A stretch of 64,000 bases of DNA from Naematelia aurantialba (Eukaryota; Basidiomycota; Tremellomycetes; Tremellales; Naemateliaceae). This document shows positions 22,663 through 33,698 of this stretch, in pieces. The stretch covers positions 62,001-126,000 of the forward strand of contig JAKFAO010000005.1 of the NCBI GenBank assembly GCA_021527695.1, given 5' to 3'. Numbering within the stretch: the first letter of the stretch is position 1; each line of letters starts with the position of its first letter. Below the pieces are notes generated by a model. It made no database searches. It saw only the letters and a program-made list of their open reading frames with translations, and was not told the DNA's origin. The position numbers and the translations under genes were made by a program.

Positions 22663-23878
22663 CCGAGTTTGTGGGAACGAGTATGGGGGGAGACGAACCG
22701 CGTATGAAGAGCCGGTAGGACGGGGGGGTTAGGTGAAAGGGTGCGGCGGTGCGACGTGCCCAGAGATGAGAAAGGATCGTTCAAGTCGATATGGCGGCAC
22801 GATGAAATGCGATGGCGACGGCGCCCGCGTGCTTCAGACGCAGTGTTGAAAAGGTCGAGCCGGTCGACCTTGTGTTTGTGGATTGAGCGAGATACGCCTG
22901 TCCGCTGGTCCGAGTGTTCACCTTGTGTACGGTGAATGTGCGTTGGGGGAGGGATGTAGTTGGGCGACGGCTGGATCAACAGCTCACACCGCGTTCGTCA
23001 GGCGAGGACGAAGCAAAGATTAGTCGGGGAGAATACAGGGGAAGAGAGGAGAAGAGGAGAAGAGAGGATTAGAGGAGAAGAGGGGAGCGGAGGAGAGAAC
23101 GATGTTATCGTTTACAGGGATGTATAGGACGAGCGCAGAGGAACAGAACGGTAGGAGAGGGCAGGACGCGGTCGACGCTTAGTCGGTTCCCGCTGCCGAT
23201 GTCATCCGCCCATGGGCTCGTCTGACTGTCGGCCGTACGCAGCGTCTCGCCGCTGTCTCGTGGGGCTCGTGTCTCGTGCCGTGTCGTGTCCAGTCGTGTT
23301 GTCGTGTTGTGTCGTGTCGTGTCGTGTCGTGTCGTGTTGGGACTCGTACTCGAGTCTCACCGTGTCCCGTCCGAGACGTATCGCGATCGGCGTTAGGCAG
23401 AAGTATGATGCTGCATCGAGGCAGAGTAAAAGTGAGCATAGTCAGAGTCTCACGCCGCGCGACCTGTGGGTTGAGACATGTCACTCGGGCATATACCCTC
23501 GTCTATGCTCACACTGCGGGCCAGCCGCGAGCATGTTTCAGCGCCGAGACGGTATTTCCCCGGTGGACGATCGTCGCTGGGCATACGCATAGGCAGCACA
23601 GCACAGCACACTGCGGCGTCGACGTCCTCGCAATGGCGAGTCGACGTATACGCAACGCATACACAAACGCACATGGTCGAATCGTACATGACATGTACAA
23701 CGGGCAAGACAACGTTTGCCGGGTGGCTGAGCCACATGCCGCTGTCTATTCAGAGACCTCGTCCCGACCAGGTGCAAGCTCACTACTGGTGCTGGTTCAT
23801 GCATAGTGGTCCTGGATTCTGCACTTACAGTCTCTTCTGCTCCTAGTGCTACAAGTACGGTCCTGCTATACTTCCTAG
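22663..23878. other. 1.2 kb intergenic region with simple repeats
   Basis: This holds the promoter of the 651-aa gene and the 3' flank of the CoA-binding gene. It includes a purine-rich GAGA/GAAGAG tract (about 23037-23098) and a TCGTG pentanucleotide repeat (about 23276-23339). No convincing gene on either strand. Confidence 0.5.
23276..23339. repeat. TCGTG/GTGTC pentanucleotide microsatellite
   Basis: A near-perfect array of GTGTC units, perfect at about 23309-23337 and degenerate upstream. It lies outside any supported gene. Confidence 0.85.
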
Positions 23879-24894
23879 TCACAGCTTCCCGCGCAGCTCG
23901 GCCAGCACCCAGTCCCCTTCTCGAAGCACGCAATGGCCAGCAGTGACAACCTTCCCCTCCAGCCCGTTGGCAGCTACAAACGCGTCGATCTCGGCCGACT
24001 CGGCGCCGGGCTGGAACCACACGGCCCATGGCCGCTTGGCCGCCGTGTCGGCGCCGCTGCGGGTGTCTGGGAAGAGGTCACGAAGTAATGGCAGGCCGAG
24101 GGAGGGGTGGATGATGATGCTGATTGCGGTGTGTTCGAGGTCTGAGAGATCGTGCTGCACGGTTCAGAAGGTGGACTGGGTAGAACGCGACTCACAGGCG
24201 ACGACAGGAGCTTCAGCCCGTTGACAGTCTCATGCGCACTTGCACTCGCCTTGATCGGCGTCACTGGCATGTCCCGCGCCATGTACCTGTGTAGATCAGC
24301 GGCGAAGTTACCAGTCTTAGCGGCTCTCAGCGTTCTCTGCATTGCTCTCAGCGTTCCTAGCGTTCTCAGCGTTCTCAGCGGCTCTCAGCGTTCTCAGCGT
24401 CATTCTCAGCGCCACTCTCCTGCCCCTGTCCTCTTTCTAGCTGATCGGGGGACACGCCATGCCCAGAGAACAGCCATTCCTCGCGGAGTTGGCGATTTAG
24501 CTGACGCAGGAGATGGAGATGGAGTTGGACGCCGGAACCTGGGTCCCAACTGGGAGGGAGGGCAAGCAATGCAGCACGAACCATCGCAGAACCTGCGCCT
24601 TCGTCAGCGACCGCCCGACCAACGTCAACGAGCCCTCAACGAGTCCTCAACCAATCTTCAACCAATCCTCAACAATCCTCGATGAGACCTCAACCAGACC
24701 TCAATCAGACCTCAACCAGTCTTCAACGAGCTACCAACGAGTCCTCCAGCCTCGCAGGACACTAGAAAGCGCACAAGCATCCCACGCCGACGTACCTTGT
24801 TATCATACCGGCTTGGCTCAGTCATGACCCGCCCCACGACGGCGTATTGCTGCGCCGAGAGAAAGCGCCGCATCGCAGCTGACGACATGTCCAT
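23879..24894 (-). CDS. CoA-binding domain protein, YccU-like (164 aa, 3 exons)
   Basis: Minus-strand exons: 24894-24796, 24315-24196 and 24154-23879. The spliced chain begins MDMSSAAMRRFLSAQQYAVV and shows the Rossmann-type CoA-binding pattern: AVVGRVMTEPSRYDNK, then DMPVTPIK, then TAISIIIHP, and the C-terminal signature WAVWFQPGAESAEIDAF with EGKVVTAGHCVL. This is the CoA_binding_2 family, single-domain proteins of unclear function related to the N-terminal part of succinyl-CoA ligase. The first intron is about 480 nt, some ten times the local norm, and is filled with tandem repeats. Its acceptor (at 24316) was chosen by frame, so the residues at this junction are the least certain. The poly-Leu frame upstream of the ATG is an artefact of a CAG repeat. 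Confidence 0.8.
24321..24413. repeat. GTTCTCAGC-type tandem repeat in an intron
   Basis: About ten imperfect copies of a 9-bp unit (GTTCTCAGC and variants) beside the acceptor end of the long intron of the CoA-binding gene. Confidence 0.85.
24634..24730. repeat. CCTCAACCAGA-type tandem repeat in the same intron
   Basis: About nine imperfect copies of an 11-bp unit (CCTCAACCAGA, CCTCAACGAGT, CTTCAACCAAT and similar), distinct in sequence from the 9-bp array in the same intron. Confidence 0.85.
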
Positions 24895-24934
24895 CGTCTC
24901 GTGCCACGCCGGTTGCTTCAACACAACATGAAAG

Positions 24935-25059
24935 AGCAGCAGCAGCCGCAGGAGTAGCAGCAGCAGCAGCAGCAAAAGCAGGGGCAGGAGCAGCAACAGC
25001 AGCAATAGCAGGGGCAGGAGCAACAGCAATGCAACAGCAATGCAACAGCAACAGCAACG
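24935..25059. repeat. CAG/CAA trinucleotide repeat upstream of the CoA-binding gene
   Basis: An interrupted CAG-rich tract of about 125 bp, including a larger duplication around GGGGCAGGAGCA. It begins about 40 bp upstream of the minus-strand start codon at 24894, so it lies in the leader or promoter. It creates misleading poly-Gln and poly-Leu frames. Confidence 0.85.
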
Positions 25060-25527
25060 GACGCAGCACCAGACGTCGACGTAGCCGGCTCGCTGCGCTC
25101 CGGAAGATCCAAAGACATACGACGCCTCGATGGCGATATACAAGTGCATGGCAGACTATACATACTTCTTCTACGTGCATGTTTGTGTACATTCAATCAT
25201 ATGGTAGTCATTCACAGGATCGTCATGCAGGCTCACCAAGCCGTTTGCAGCTGGATCTCCAGCCTTTTGCTTCAAGTCGTCTCGTCCCTTTCGTCCGTCT
25301 CGTCGCTTCCCACTGTGAGTCTCTTCTCACCTCGCGTAGTCTCTTCCGCCGCGTTGTGCCTCTTCTGCCTCTTCTTGCCACTACTGTCTCATCCGGCCAC
25401 GCTCGCCATCAGTTCCGTTCCGAGTCGTCGGGCCCCTTCCATCGCTCTCGTCTCCTGGCCTTGTCTCGCCACGCCTCATTTGCGCCAATACTCCGCGCAA
25501 GCCCACGAGGGGGAAACGTTGGGGCGA
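25060..25527. other. intergenic
   Basis: This lies between the CAG repeat and the stop of the 683-aa gene. The plus-strand frames here are Ser/Arg-rich, without domains, and partly antisense to the 683-aa gene. I see no supported gene. Confidence 0.45.
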
Positions 25528-27622
25528 TCACCCGTGGCCAGGCGCAGCCCTCAACCCCATCTCCAAGAGCCACCAGGCCTTCCCCTTCTCCCTCTCGCAG
25601 ATCCCGCACCTGCATTCCCGTAAAAACGCCCTAGCCTCAAACCAGGCCGCCATGATACTTTGCACAGTCACATTGCCCAGTCCGTCGGGCGGGACCTGGG
25701 GGATCCACGGGATCTCATGGGGATCTGTACGCCATTTCAGCTGCGCGTCGCTGGGCGGATCGCGATTCGGTATCGCCTTTGCCTTCGAATCTTGAACCTG
25801 TGAGAGCATGGGCTGCACTGGCGGAATCACAGGCGACACGGAGGAAGAGGATATCGATGAAGCCTCGGCACCGTGCAGCTCAGGGAGGGGGATCGTCCTT
25901 GTCTTCGGGGACCGGGAGCCCGACACTTCAGACCCCTCATGCGGACTGATGCGAGGCGCAAACTCGTCAGGGGTGACAGGACCAGGTATAGATGACAGAT
26001 CGTCGCTCGATTCCGTACTCTCCGTGTCTAGACCTGATTGATCGGGAGAAAAGGGAATCGATCGCTTCCTCGGCTCCGCAGTTTGAATCTCGTAGTCGGC
26101 TGGCTCTTTGCGCTTCGACGGTGTACTCCTCGGTTCGGTGGTGTCATCCGCAGAGGACGAACCATCGGTACTCGTGTCCGGCATGGCATCTAGAGCTGCT
26201 CGGATCTCTTCGGACGTCGCCGAATCGTCCGTCACATCTTCAGCATCATCGTCGTCCAGTTTGATAAGATACCGCGCCTCGTCGACTTCCTCACGGACCA
26301 ATTCGACCCGTAAGGAAGCAGCCTCTGAGGTCGACGACGATTTACCAGGCAAAATCGTGGCCTCGGCAGCATTGTCGCACCAGACGAGTTTGTCCGTCAA
26401 GCCCGCCAAGATTTCGTTCACGCCCATTCGCTCGCAGATCCGATCGGCAGCATCGTGATTCCCACCACATTGCTTAAAAATCACATGGACGTATTCCTCC
26501 ATGGCCTCTCCTAGCATTGCTCTCAGCGACTCTCGATAGTCCAGATCCATCTCTTCGAGAAGACGTGGCGTAGGTAGAAACGGCGAGTTGCCGTGTTGGA
26601 CGCGCATGTCCATAAAGCCGTCATAGTTTTGGAGTGCGGCGAAATGCAATGCATGAGGGCGCACTGGATGAATCGCTGAAGCAGCCAGACGCTGAAAGTG
26701 ATTAATGTGCTCTGCGGGCTTCGTGACCAGGAGGCGGACCTCGTCTGATGGCGCCATCCAGAAGCCGTTGGTGATGCGACTCGTGATCCAATCCTGAATA
26801 CAGGCGATCCGGAGCTGTGGGCGTCCCTGTCCAGTCAGTAATGCGGTGTCGGCACATGGAATGACATACTTCTGCAGACAGCCCTGTTCCCGGCTCGAAG
26901 TCATCGTCAATCACATTCTGCATCCCCTCCAATCGCCAAGCTTTGTACCGTCTTGCGAGGTCCGCCTCGTCAACCCGGTAATCATGGCCCTTTGCTCCCC
27001 ACCACAGTTCGCGCAAGATGTTATGGCGCTGGCGTTTCTGCGCAGGCGTTTCGTATATGCCGTCGATCTTGAATTGCGCTCGCAGCGCGAGATAATGCTT
27101 CTCAAGATCCGAGGCAGAAGGTGAGAGCTCCGACCATCGCGTCTGCGTCAACAACCAGTCCTCGTCGACTGCCATCTGCGCAGCGTGATACGCGGTCTGC
27201 TCGGACCACACGACGTATTCGCCGTAGGAAGCTGTGCAGTCGAATCGATTTGACTTACCCAGCAGGGCTCCACCACGGGAACACTCGAGCAAGAGCTGGT
27301 CGATCTGTCGGTCGATGATGACTTTGCGACACGCTGCGCATTGGATCACAAGACGAGCTCGCGTGTACCCGTTCTCGTCCACGTCGCGTGGTGTGGACTT
27401 GCACAAGGCGAGAATGGTTGGGTCTTCGTTGAATTCGCTAAACGACGCCGGTACGGTGTCCTCTATGGCGTGGTGGTCTGGCGCTGCTATGAGACAGGAG
27501 AAACAGAACCGGTTTACATGGACAACGCAACAGGGGAGGAATCCGTATTTTGGCGTCAAAGTCGTACACCGGTGATCCGCAGGGTGAGGGGGCGAGAAAG
27601 GGCGGTTAAGTCGGCAAAGCAT
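25528..27622 (-). CDS. hypothetical protein (683 aa, 2 exons)
   Basis: Minus-strand exons: 27622-26870 and 26826-25528, joined by a 43-nt GT-AG intron with a CTGAC branch point. Both exons are phase 0 and total 684 codons. The N-terminal part has a CxxC (QCAACRKVIIDRQIDQLLLE) and well-mixed helical sequence (DLEKHYLALRAQFKIDGIYE, LRELWWGAKGHDYRVDEADL). The middle continues with ordered sequence (LRIACIQDWITSRITNGFWM, YVHVIFKQCGGNHDAADRIC). About 180 acidic, Ser-rich disordered residues follow. The end carries CRCGICEREKGKAWWLLEMG. The repeated Cys pairs hint at metal binding, but I recognise no family. The start at 27622 is the first Met; an additional 5' intron near 27500-27540 is possible. 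Confidence 0.7.
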
Positions 27623-29160
27623 ACAAACAGATGAAGCGGCACTTCTGGCGCGTGAAAACGCGGAAGGCGAGCGCGTGGAAGATGTAAGTGGGGTCGGATC
27701 ATGCGCGAGTTGAGCATGGTCGGGAGCGAAGTAGGCTATACACAGATTCCAGAAGGAGAATGTGTCGACTTTGTTGCGTTAGTCAATGCATACAGACATG
27801 TTTCATGTGAGAAGTGTTTTGTGGAAGCGGAGGTGGTGGGAAAAAGATAGCGGGAAACATGATGGAAGAGATAGACTTGCCGGTATCTCTCCAAGCCGAG
27901 GACACGAGTCGTAGGCTACACAGCCATATTCTCGTGAGCAAGGCTCTGTGGACTGCAAGGTTTGGGCGGCGGTCAGAGGGCAGGTTTGTCAGCGGAGTGT
28001 GTGCGCCGATGTCTGCGACAGAGTGGTCTAGGATACGGCTGGCAAAGGATCAGCGCGATCGACTATGACAGCTTCAAGCTGGTGAATCATTCGGTTGTTA
28101 CAGGCGCAAGGCAGAAGTCCGGTACGCCAGCAGGGGCAGACATCGCGACCTCGTCTGGGGTGGTCGTGTAGAGAAGGGGCAAAGTGCACGCACTGTAAAA
28201 TCCGCGGTGGTAGACTCCCCCAGCCGACTTTATCCTTATTCCCCTTGCCCCTGACCACTGCAACTGCATCCGACGCGACACGAGGATTCCACACGGCGCT
28301 CTCCTTCTCAGCGGCCGCGCCGGGCGAGTGGCTCATCGTGCGGCACAGCGCTCGAGGGTCTGCAGTAAGGATACGAGTCTCATGCCATGGCTATCGCCGA
28401 TGCAGGCGAGAAGGAGGAGCGAGAGAGGGAGTGAAGGAGCAAGCGAGGAAGGAAAGAGGTGTGAGCGAGGGTGGGTCAGTAGATCCAGGAGAAATAGGCG
28501 TGAGGCGTAGATAAGCTTCTTCGGTGGCGCGCCTAAATCGAGTGAATGATCCGGCCGGAGCATTCCGTTGAATGGTATGGTAGTTTCAACTGTATTCAAC
28601 CTGCAGCCTTGGGTTTGATTGCGAGCTGTAGTCGGCAAAGCCCAAGTCCATCAAGATCCCAAGGGAGAGTACGGCAAGCAACATGATGGACTATCAACTA
28701 TCACGCCTGTTTTCAACACGCGAGATATCCTCCGAGTCAGGGCGGTCGTCGCTAACCTCGACTGCACGTACACGTCATACCTCAACTCACCGCATTCCAA
28801 ACGCGCAGCCGGGCACTGCAACCTGCACTTGAAATTCTGATCTGGGGTGGGCAGCGGAGCGCTACCGCCAAGCAGTCTAGACCTATCCAGTCCCTAAACG
28901 TCGAGTGATCCAGCCAATGTCCGTCTAGACCCATTCGGAAACATAAACGAGCCTGCTGCGAGTACGCGACAGCCCGCTCGCAGCGACGTCGTTCCCTGGT
29001 CTTGCGGTAACAGCCCAGTAATACCATGAAGCAGGATTCCGAGTCTGAGAGGGTTGTCGATCTGCTTCCGAGGGATGTTCGCTGAGGGATGTTCGCTGAC
29101 GTTCGTCGCCATCGAGCTCGCAGTATGGGGGTCTGCTCGACGAGTCGCATGCTGGCGAGG
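27623..29160. other. 1.5 kb intergenic region
   Basis: This is a divergent region between the 683-aa gene (minus) and DPBB protein A (plus). It contains a purine-rich stretch (about 28388-28470). Short frames on both strands have no recognisable content. Confidence 0.5.
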
Positions 29161-29167
29161 TATATAA
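29161..29167 (+). promoter_or_regulatory. TATA box of DPBB gene A
   Basis: TATATAA about 150 bp upstream of the ATG at 29314. It is followed by a CACA/CTCT-rich leader, as expected of a highly expressed secreted protein. Confidence 0.6.
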
Positions 29168-29313
29168 GATGCCTGATAATTGGCAGCAAGGACGTCTACG
29201 CTCCCTCCCAGTCTTCAAACACACGCACACACTTCTCCCCAACACACACAACCTCTCTCCAGTTACACACACACACTTCTCCCATACCCAGGTAGATCAA
29301 CGAAGCACGCGCA

Positions 29314-30377
29314 ATGCTTAAGAACCTCTGTATTGCTCTCTTGGTATCGTCTGCGGCGGTGGCGTCGCCCTTGCCAGCGCCTCATGCGGTGGAGAAACGG
29401 TCGAGCTCGGGCACCGCGACGTACTTTGATGTGGGACTTGGGTAGGTGTCTGCCTCTCCGGGTCGGAAGCAATCACGACTTTCCACGCCCCATTGCAAGC
29501 TTGATCCACGTCCCATTGCAAGCTTGATCCACGTCCCATTGCAAGCTTGATCCACGTCCCCATTGCAAGCTTGATCCACGTCCCATTGCAAGCTTGATCC
29601 ACGTCCCCATTGCCCTTCTACGTACCATTGCAACCTTTGATGCCACGACACCCCTCTGAGTTTTACGTGTGGCGCTCGATCGAAGTGTCCGTGGATCGCT
29701 TCCCCCGCTTGAGCTAAGCGACGCAGCGCAGTGCGCACAACGCCAGCACGCAGGCACGCGGGCTCATCAATGCCATTGACGCGCAGCACGCTGACGCCCA
29801 GGGCATGCGGGTGGACCAACAGCGACAACGAGATGGTCGTTGCTGTCAACTCGGACCAATACGACAACGGCGCACACTGCGGTGACTCGCTGACGGTGAA
29901 GAACAAGGCGACGGGCAAGACGGTCAAGGTGAGTGGCTCTGTCTCTCTATTTCGGGACAGTGGCCTCGCGAGTGCGCTGTGGGAAGCACCATGCCTTGCT
30001 AGCACAGCGAAGCCAGAGCACAGCGCAGCCAGAGCACAGCGAAGCCGACGCTGACGGTCACAGGCCAAGGTGGTGGACGAGTGCCCGTCATGCGACTATG
30101 GCTCGCTCGACCTCTCCCCAGCAGTCTTTGGCAACCTGACCAACAATGGTGGGCTGTTTAAACATCCAACACCCCACGCCCACCCCACACTAACCCGACA
30201 CCCCGCCCACCGACAATCCATCAATCTCCCACGTGCCCCGCCCCATCATCTGCCTGTCGTTTAAACCTCTTCCCCCCGGGGAGCTAGCGAGCATTCTGGG
30301 GCTGTCACGTTCCAACAACAGCTGACGTTGCAGACTTTGACGAGGGGGAGTTTTACGTCACCTGGTGGTGGAACTAG
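29314..30377 (+). CDS. secreted double-psi beta-barrel protein A, expansin/loosenin-like (127 aa, 4 exons)
   Basis: Exons: 29314-29441, 29802-29928, 30064-30148 and 30334-30377. A signal peptide (MLKNLCIALLVSSAAVAS) is followed by a short propeptide ending in a Kex2-type KR (28-29). Then comes a single DPBB/RlpA-like domain with GTATYFDVGLGACGW, NGAHCGDSLTV and VVDECPSCDYGSLDLSPAVF, ending in EFYVTWWWN. Basidiomycete loosenins and barwin-like expansins have this shape. They loosen cell-wall polysaccharide without hydrolysis or bind chitin, acting outside the cell. It is about 45% identical by eye to protein B at 32295. The first intron is 360 nt and contains a minisatellite. All junctions are GT-AG and total 128 codons. 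Confidence 0.88.
29491..29612. repeat. 24/25-bp minisatellite in intron 1 of DPBB gene A
   Basis: Five near-identical head-to-tail copies of a unit beginning CATTGCAAGCTTGATCC. Copies differ mainly by one extra C. The array lies wholly inside the intron (29442-29801). Its antisense translation gives a repeated peptide that is not a protein. Confidence 0.92.
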
Positions 30378-32148
30378 CGGTCGGTGACGAGTCTGCATGC
30401 GTGTGTGTCCAAGGTGTACCACCAGGAGCGGGTACATAGCGTGACGGCAAGGTTCACGACGCAGGCGGTGACGTCGATCAGAACAAAACGAATGTCATGC
30501 ATAGCTAGCGTCCCCCACTTTCTGATACTACAGTGACAGATTAGACTTTTGTGGAGTGGTCGAGTATTATCGCAAGAACGTGAGAGCCGGCGGAAAGGTA
30601 AGACAAGTCTGATTGCCGGAGACAGTACACCTGGAGGACAACTATGCCTGCAGGGAACTATACCTGCAGGAACGATACCTGCAGGGAATGTCCTGCAGGA
30701 AACGATATACCAGAGGCCTGCCGAATAATATACCTGCCAAGAGCAGCGCTTATGGCAGCCAGGACTTTCAGTCGAGCGATGCGGGTACTGTGAATCGTCA
30801 AGCGCCAGACGCCAGCAGGCGCCGCCATAGCCAAAGCCACAATCACGGCCGCAACTTGCACCAACCTGCAACCCTTCGGACTACCGAGCGCCCTGACATT
30901 GAGCCTTTTGTGTCGGCCGCGCCGATCGACTCCTTCGTCGCTGCTTCCAGGTCTGGCGGTGCGCTCCACTACCCCAGAACCAGACATCCTCCCTGTACAT
31001 CCCTCACCCTGTCGCCCTGGACACCACCCCCCCTGGACACGAGGACGACCCTGCCCAGCGATCTCTCCATTGCAGCTCGGCACTGGCACGGGCCACTGGC
31101 CACTGGCCACCCGCTGGTACCGCCGATCAGCCTTAAGGTTACCACAACTTGCAATTGCCGAGGCCATAGGAATGGACGAGGTCCCGGCCTTTTAGCTTGG
31201 ACAAACTCAACCTAGCGAGGTCTGACCCCTGATTCCCAAAGCGCGGGGGAGAGCCAGTCTCCGCGGCCGTCGTCCCTGCTGCCGCCCTGCCGCCCTCTGC
31301 TGCCCCCGCTGCCCTCCCGCCGTGTTCTGGATTTCCCGAGCTTCTCGGCCTCTGTTCTCCAGACCGAGACACTTTCCGAAGCAAGATGGAAGATCCCGAC
31401 AAACTTCGCAACCCCCTTTTTAAAAAGAAAAGCACATGTCCAGTGGCGCACCCTCTTTTCTGAACCCTGGGAGGCATGTCCTCAGGCACGACTGTTGTTC
31501 TTCCGCCTCTCCCCGCTCACAACCCCATTTTCTCCTTTTCTTCTCCTTCCTTCCTCCCTCTCTCCCTTCCTCCCTTCCTTCCTTCCCTTGCTCCTTCCTT
31601 CCCTTGCTGTTCCCTTGCTTCCGCTCCTTCCTCGCCGTGTCTACCCTCATTTCCTCCCAGCTACTGACCCTATTGCTAACATCGTCTGGCCCAAGTCCTC
31701 ATCCCGTCTCTATGGTGGTCCCCTTACCCGGTTACTACTTTAGGGCGTTCCCACAGCATGTTACCCAAGTTGCAAATGGGGATCCCTCTCGGAGAACACC
31801 CTGGGCCAGGCGCCCAAGCACAAGCAAGAAGCATCGGAAGCAGCAAAAATACCGAGACAGAACCCATAGGCATCACCCCGCCTGACATTGTCTTGCGCCG
31901 AACAGAGGCCCTACCCCGCCCTCGTCAAGAGACTCAGACCACTCCAATGCCCCTAAAAATTTGATCCGGTCGTGTGTTCGAGAATGGGGCGCACGAGTGA
32001 CTGCTCCATTGCTCTGCTCCACTGGAGCAACAGGAGCGTGGAGACAGGCGACAGGCGGTAGGCGACAGACTGGTTCTGGGGTACTGCTTCTGGGATGGTC
32101 TGGACTGGGAGCTGACGGCACGTTCTGACCCCCTCTGCTGCGTCGAGG
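30378..32148. other. 1.8 kb region between the two DPBB genes
   Basis: No supported gene. Contents are a cluster of CCTGCAGG palindromes (30647-30699), a strongly pyrimidine-rich tract (about 31500-31640) and short frames of no recognisable content. It serves as the 3' flank of gene A and the promoter of gene B. Confidence 0.5.
30647..30699. repeat. four regularly spaced CCTGCAGG palindromes
   Basis: CCTGCAGG occurs at 30647, 30663, 30678 and 30692, start-to-start spacing 16, 15 and 14 bp, with similar flanks (AACGATA, GGAA). Half-sites (CCTGC) continue to about 30740. Confidence 0.9.
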
Positions 32149-32154
32149 TATAAG
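32149..32154 (+). promoter_or_regulatory. TATA-like box of DPBB gene B
   Basis: TATAAG about 145 bp upstream of the ATG at 32295, at the same distance as in gene A. A CACCACACC-rich leader follows. Confidence 0.5.
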
Positions 32155-32294
32155 AAGCTCCACCTCCAGCACCCCGTCTGTCCACTCATATCAACTTGAA
32201 CACCTCGACTGCTACCATCCGCAGTACACGACCAGCACTCGCTACCACTCCACTCACTACACACCACACCACACCAAAAACCACATTACTGAAA

Positions 32295-32813
32295 ATGTTC
32301 GGCAAGCTCGTCACTGTTCTCGCACTCGTGTCGCTCGTGGCCGCTGCGCCCATGCCCACCGCTGAGCTCGAGAAGCGCACCACCCACACGGGCCGTGCTA
32401 CTTGGTTCGAGGTCGGCCTCGGCAAGTGAGTACCGCTTTGTCTACACACTTGGCCATGTTCCCACTTGGGTCCAAGTCGCTTGGACCGCCTGTTGCGCTG
32501 TCACACTCACACTCCACTCGCAGTGGGCCAGGCTGACATGCACAGCTGCGGATGGGAGTCTGTCGACAGTGACTACGTCATTGCCATGTCCGAGGCCTTC
32601 TACGACGCAAACGGCGGCTCCAACTGCGGCCAGGGCGTCAAGCTCACCAACACTGGCAACGGCAAGACCGCATACGCCGTCATGGTTGACTCGTGCCCGT
32701 CGTGCTCTTGGAACCAGGTCGACCTCTCCCCTTCGCTCTTCAAGGCTCTTGCCAGCGGCGGTCTTGACGAGGGCGAGATCACCGTCAAGTGGAACTTCCT
32801 CAAGAAGGACTAG
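32295..32813 (+). CDS. secreted double-psi beta-barrel protein B, expansin/loosenin-like (132 aa, 2 exons)
   Basis: Exons: 32295-32425 and 32546-32813. The signal peptide MFGKLVTVLALVSLVAAAP is followed by a Kex2-type KR (27-28) and a DPBB domain containing GRATWFEVGLGNCGW, ANGGSNCGQGVKLTN and MVDSCPSCSWNQVDLSPSLF. The domain ends EGEITVKWNFLKKD. Its intron sits at the same codon as intron 1 of gene A (just after VGLG), showing common origin; gene B lacks A's two later introns. The acceptor at 32545 was chosen over two nearer AGs because only it restores the conserved CGW and avoids a stop. Predicted role: cell-wall loosening or binding in the extracellular space. Confidence 0.9.
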
Positions 32814-33698
32814 ACGTTCATGTGGCCGGCCGTCCTCGTTGACCTATTGCGATCGGCGTGCTCCACTGGACTCTTCTCCCGACTCTCTGCCTTGTTCGAC
32901 TTCCTCCGGCTCCTCTTGTCTATAATCGTCTGCTCCTATTCCTCGATCACGTTTCCGATCAGTGGTCGCTCCGACATTCCTTGGTCTTGCCATCGACTGG
33001 CACCCCTTACCGACCTGCCGACCGATCTACCTTACGACTTTCATTCTTGGGCTTTTGTGTGCATAGATTTCCGTCACTTGACGCGACGACTAGACTCCCA
33101 CCACCGTGCGCCTGGCGTGCATGCCGACGTTCTTTTCTACGCCTTCTGCGCCTGAAAACGCAGCTGTAGATGTTTATAACAATTGTATAATCCACCCAAA
33201 AGCCCGAGTGGCATGCATTTATCTGTGCACTTTGCCGTGATTTTTGCACCTCTCCTCGCGTGCCATCATGGCTGACCCGAGAGATCCAGGTGCAGTGTGT
33301 ATGCGAGGCTCGGTGCAGTCAGTGTATCGGTGCAGTCGTCTGTGCAGTCAGTACATTGTGCAGTCTGTCACGACGACCAGAGCAAGCCGCAGATGAAATC
33401 GAGGACGTCTCTGAGCACGGACCGCAGATCGGTCTCGTGCCTTTTTGTGCCGTGGAATTGTTGTCTCTTTGAACGCCGAGGACTCGACTGCCCGGCGACG
33501 GCAATACGATACGGCTCCTGCAAGCCAAATTGAGGCGACACATGCCTGTGACCCACTGCGCCTGAGACTACAACTGCAACGACGATTGCCCGACCGCCCG
33601 CATAGGATTGCACGACCGCCCGCATAGGAATCGCAAAGACCCGCCCGCCCCCGCCCCGCCCACACGCCAGCACCGACTCCCGCACGCAGGACAAACCG
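32814..33698. other. intergenic, 3' flank of DPBB B and promoter of MDM10
   Basis: A short GTGCAGTC(A/G/T) direct repeat occurs at about 33310-33365, with GATTGCACGACCGCCCGCATAG-like direct repeats near 33585-33630. No coding features. Confidence 0.5.

Noticed and set aside
24712..25149. Frame beginning with a long poly-Leu stretch that could look like a membrane protein
   Set aside because: The Leu run is the antisense of the CAG repeat; the real start of the CoA-binding protein is the Met at 24894.
29491..29612. CRISPR-like array
   Set aside because: Units are contiguous with no unique spacers, inside a eukaryotic intron; this is a minisatellite.
29382..30068. 228-codon minus-strand frame with a repeated peptide (WIKLAMGR, DVDQACNG)
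   Set aside because: The repeat is the antisense translation of the intronic minisatellite, and the frame is antisense to DPBB gene A.
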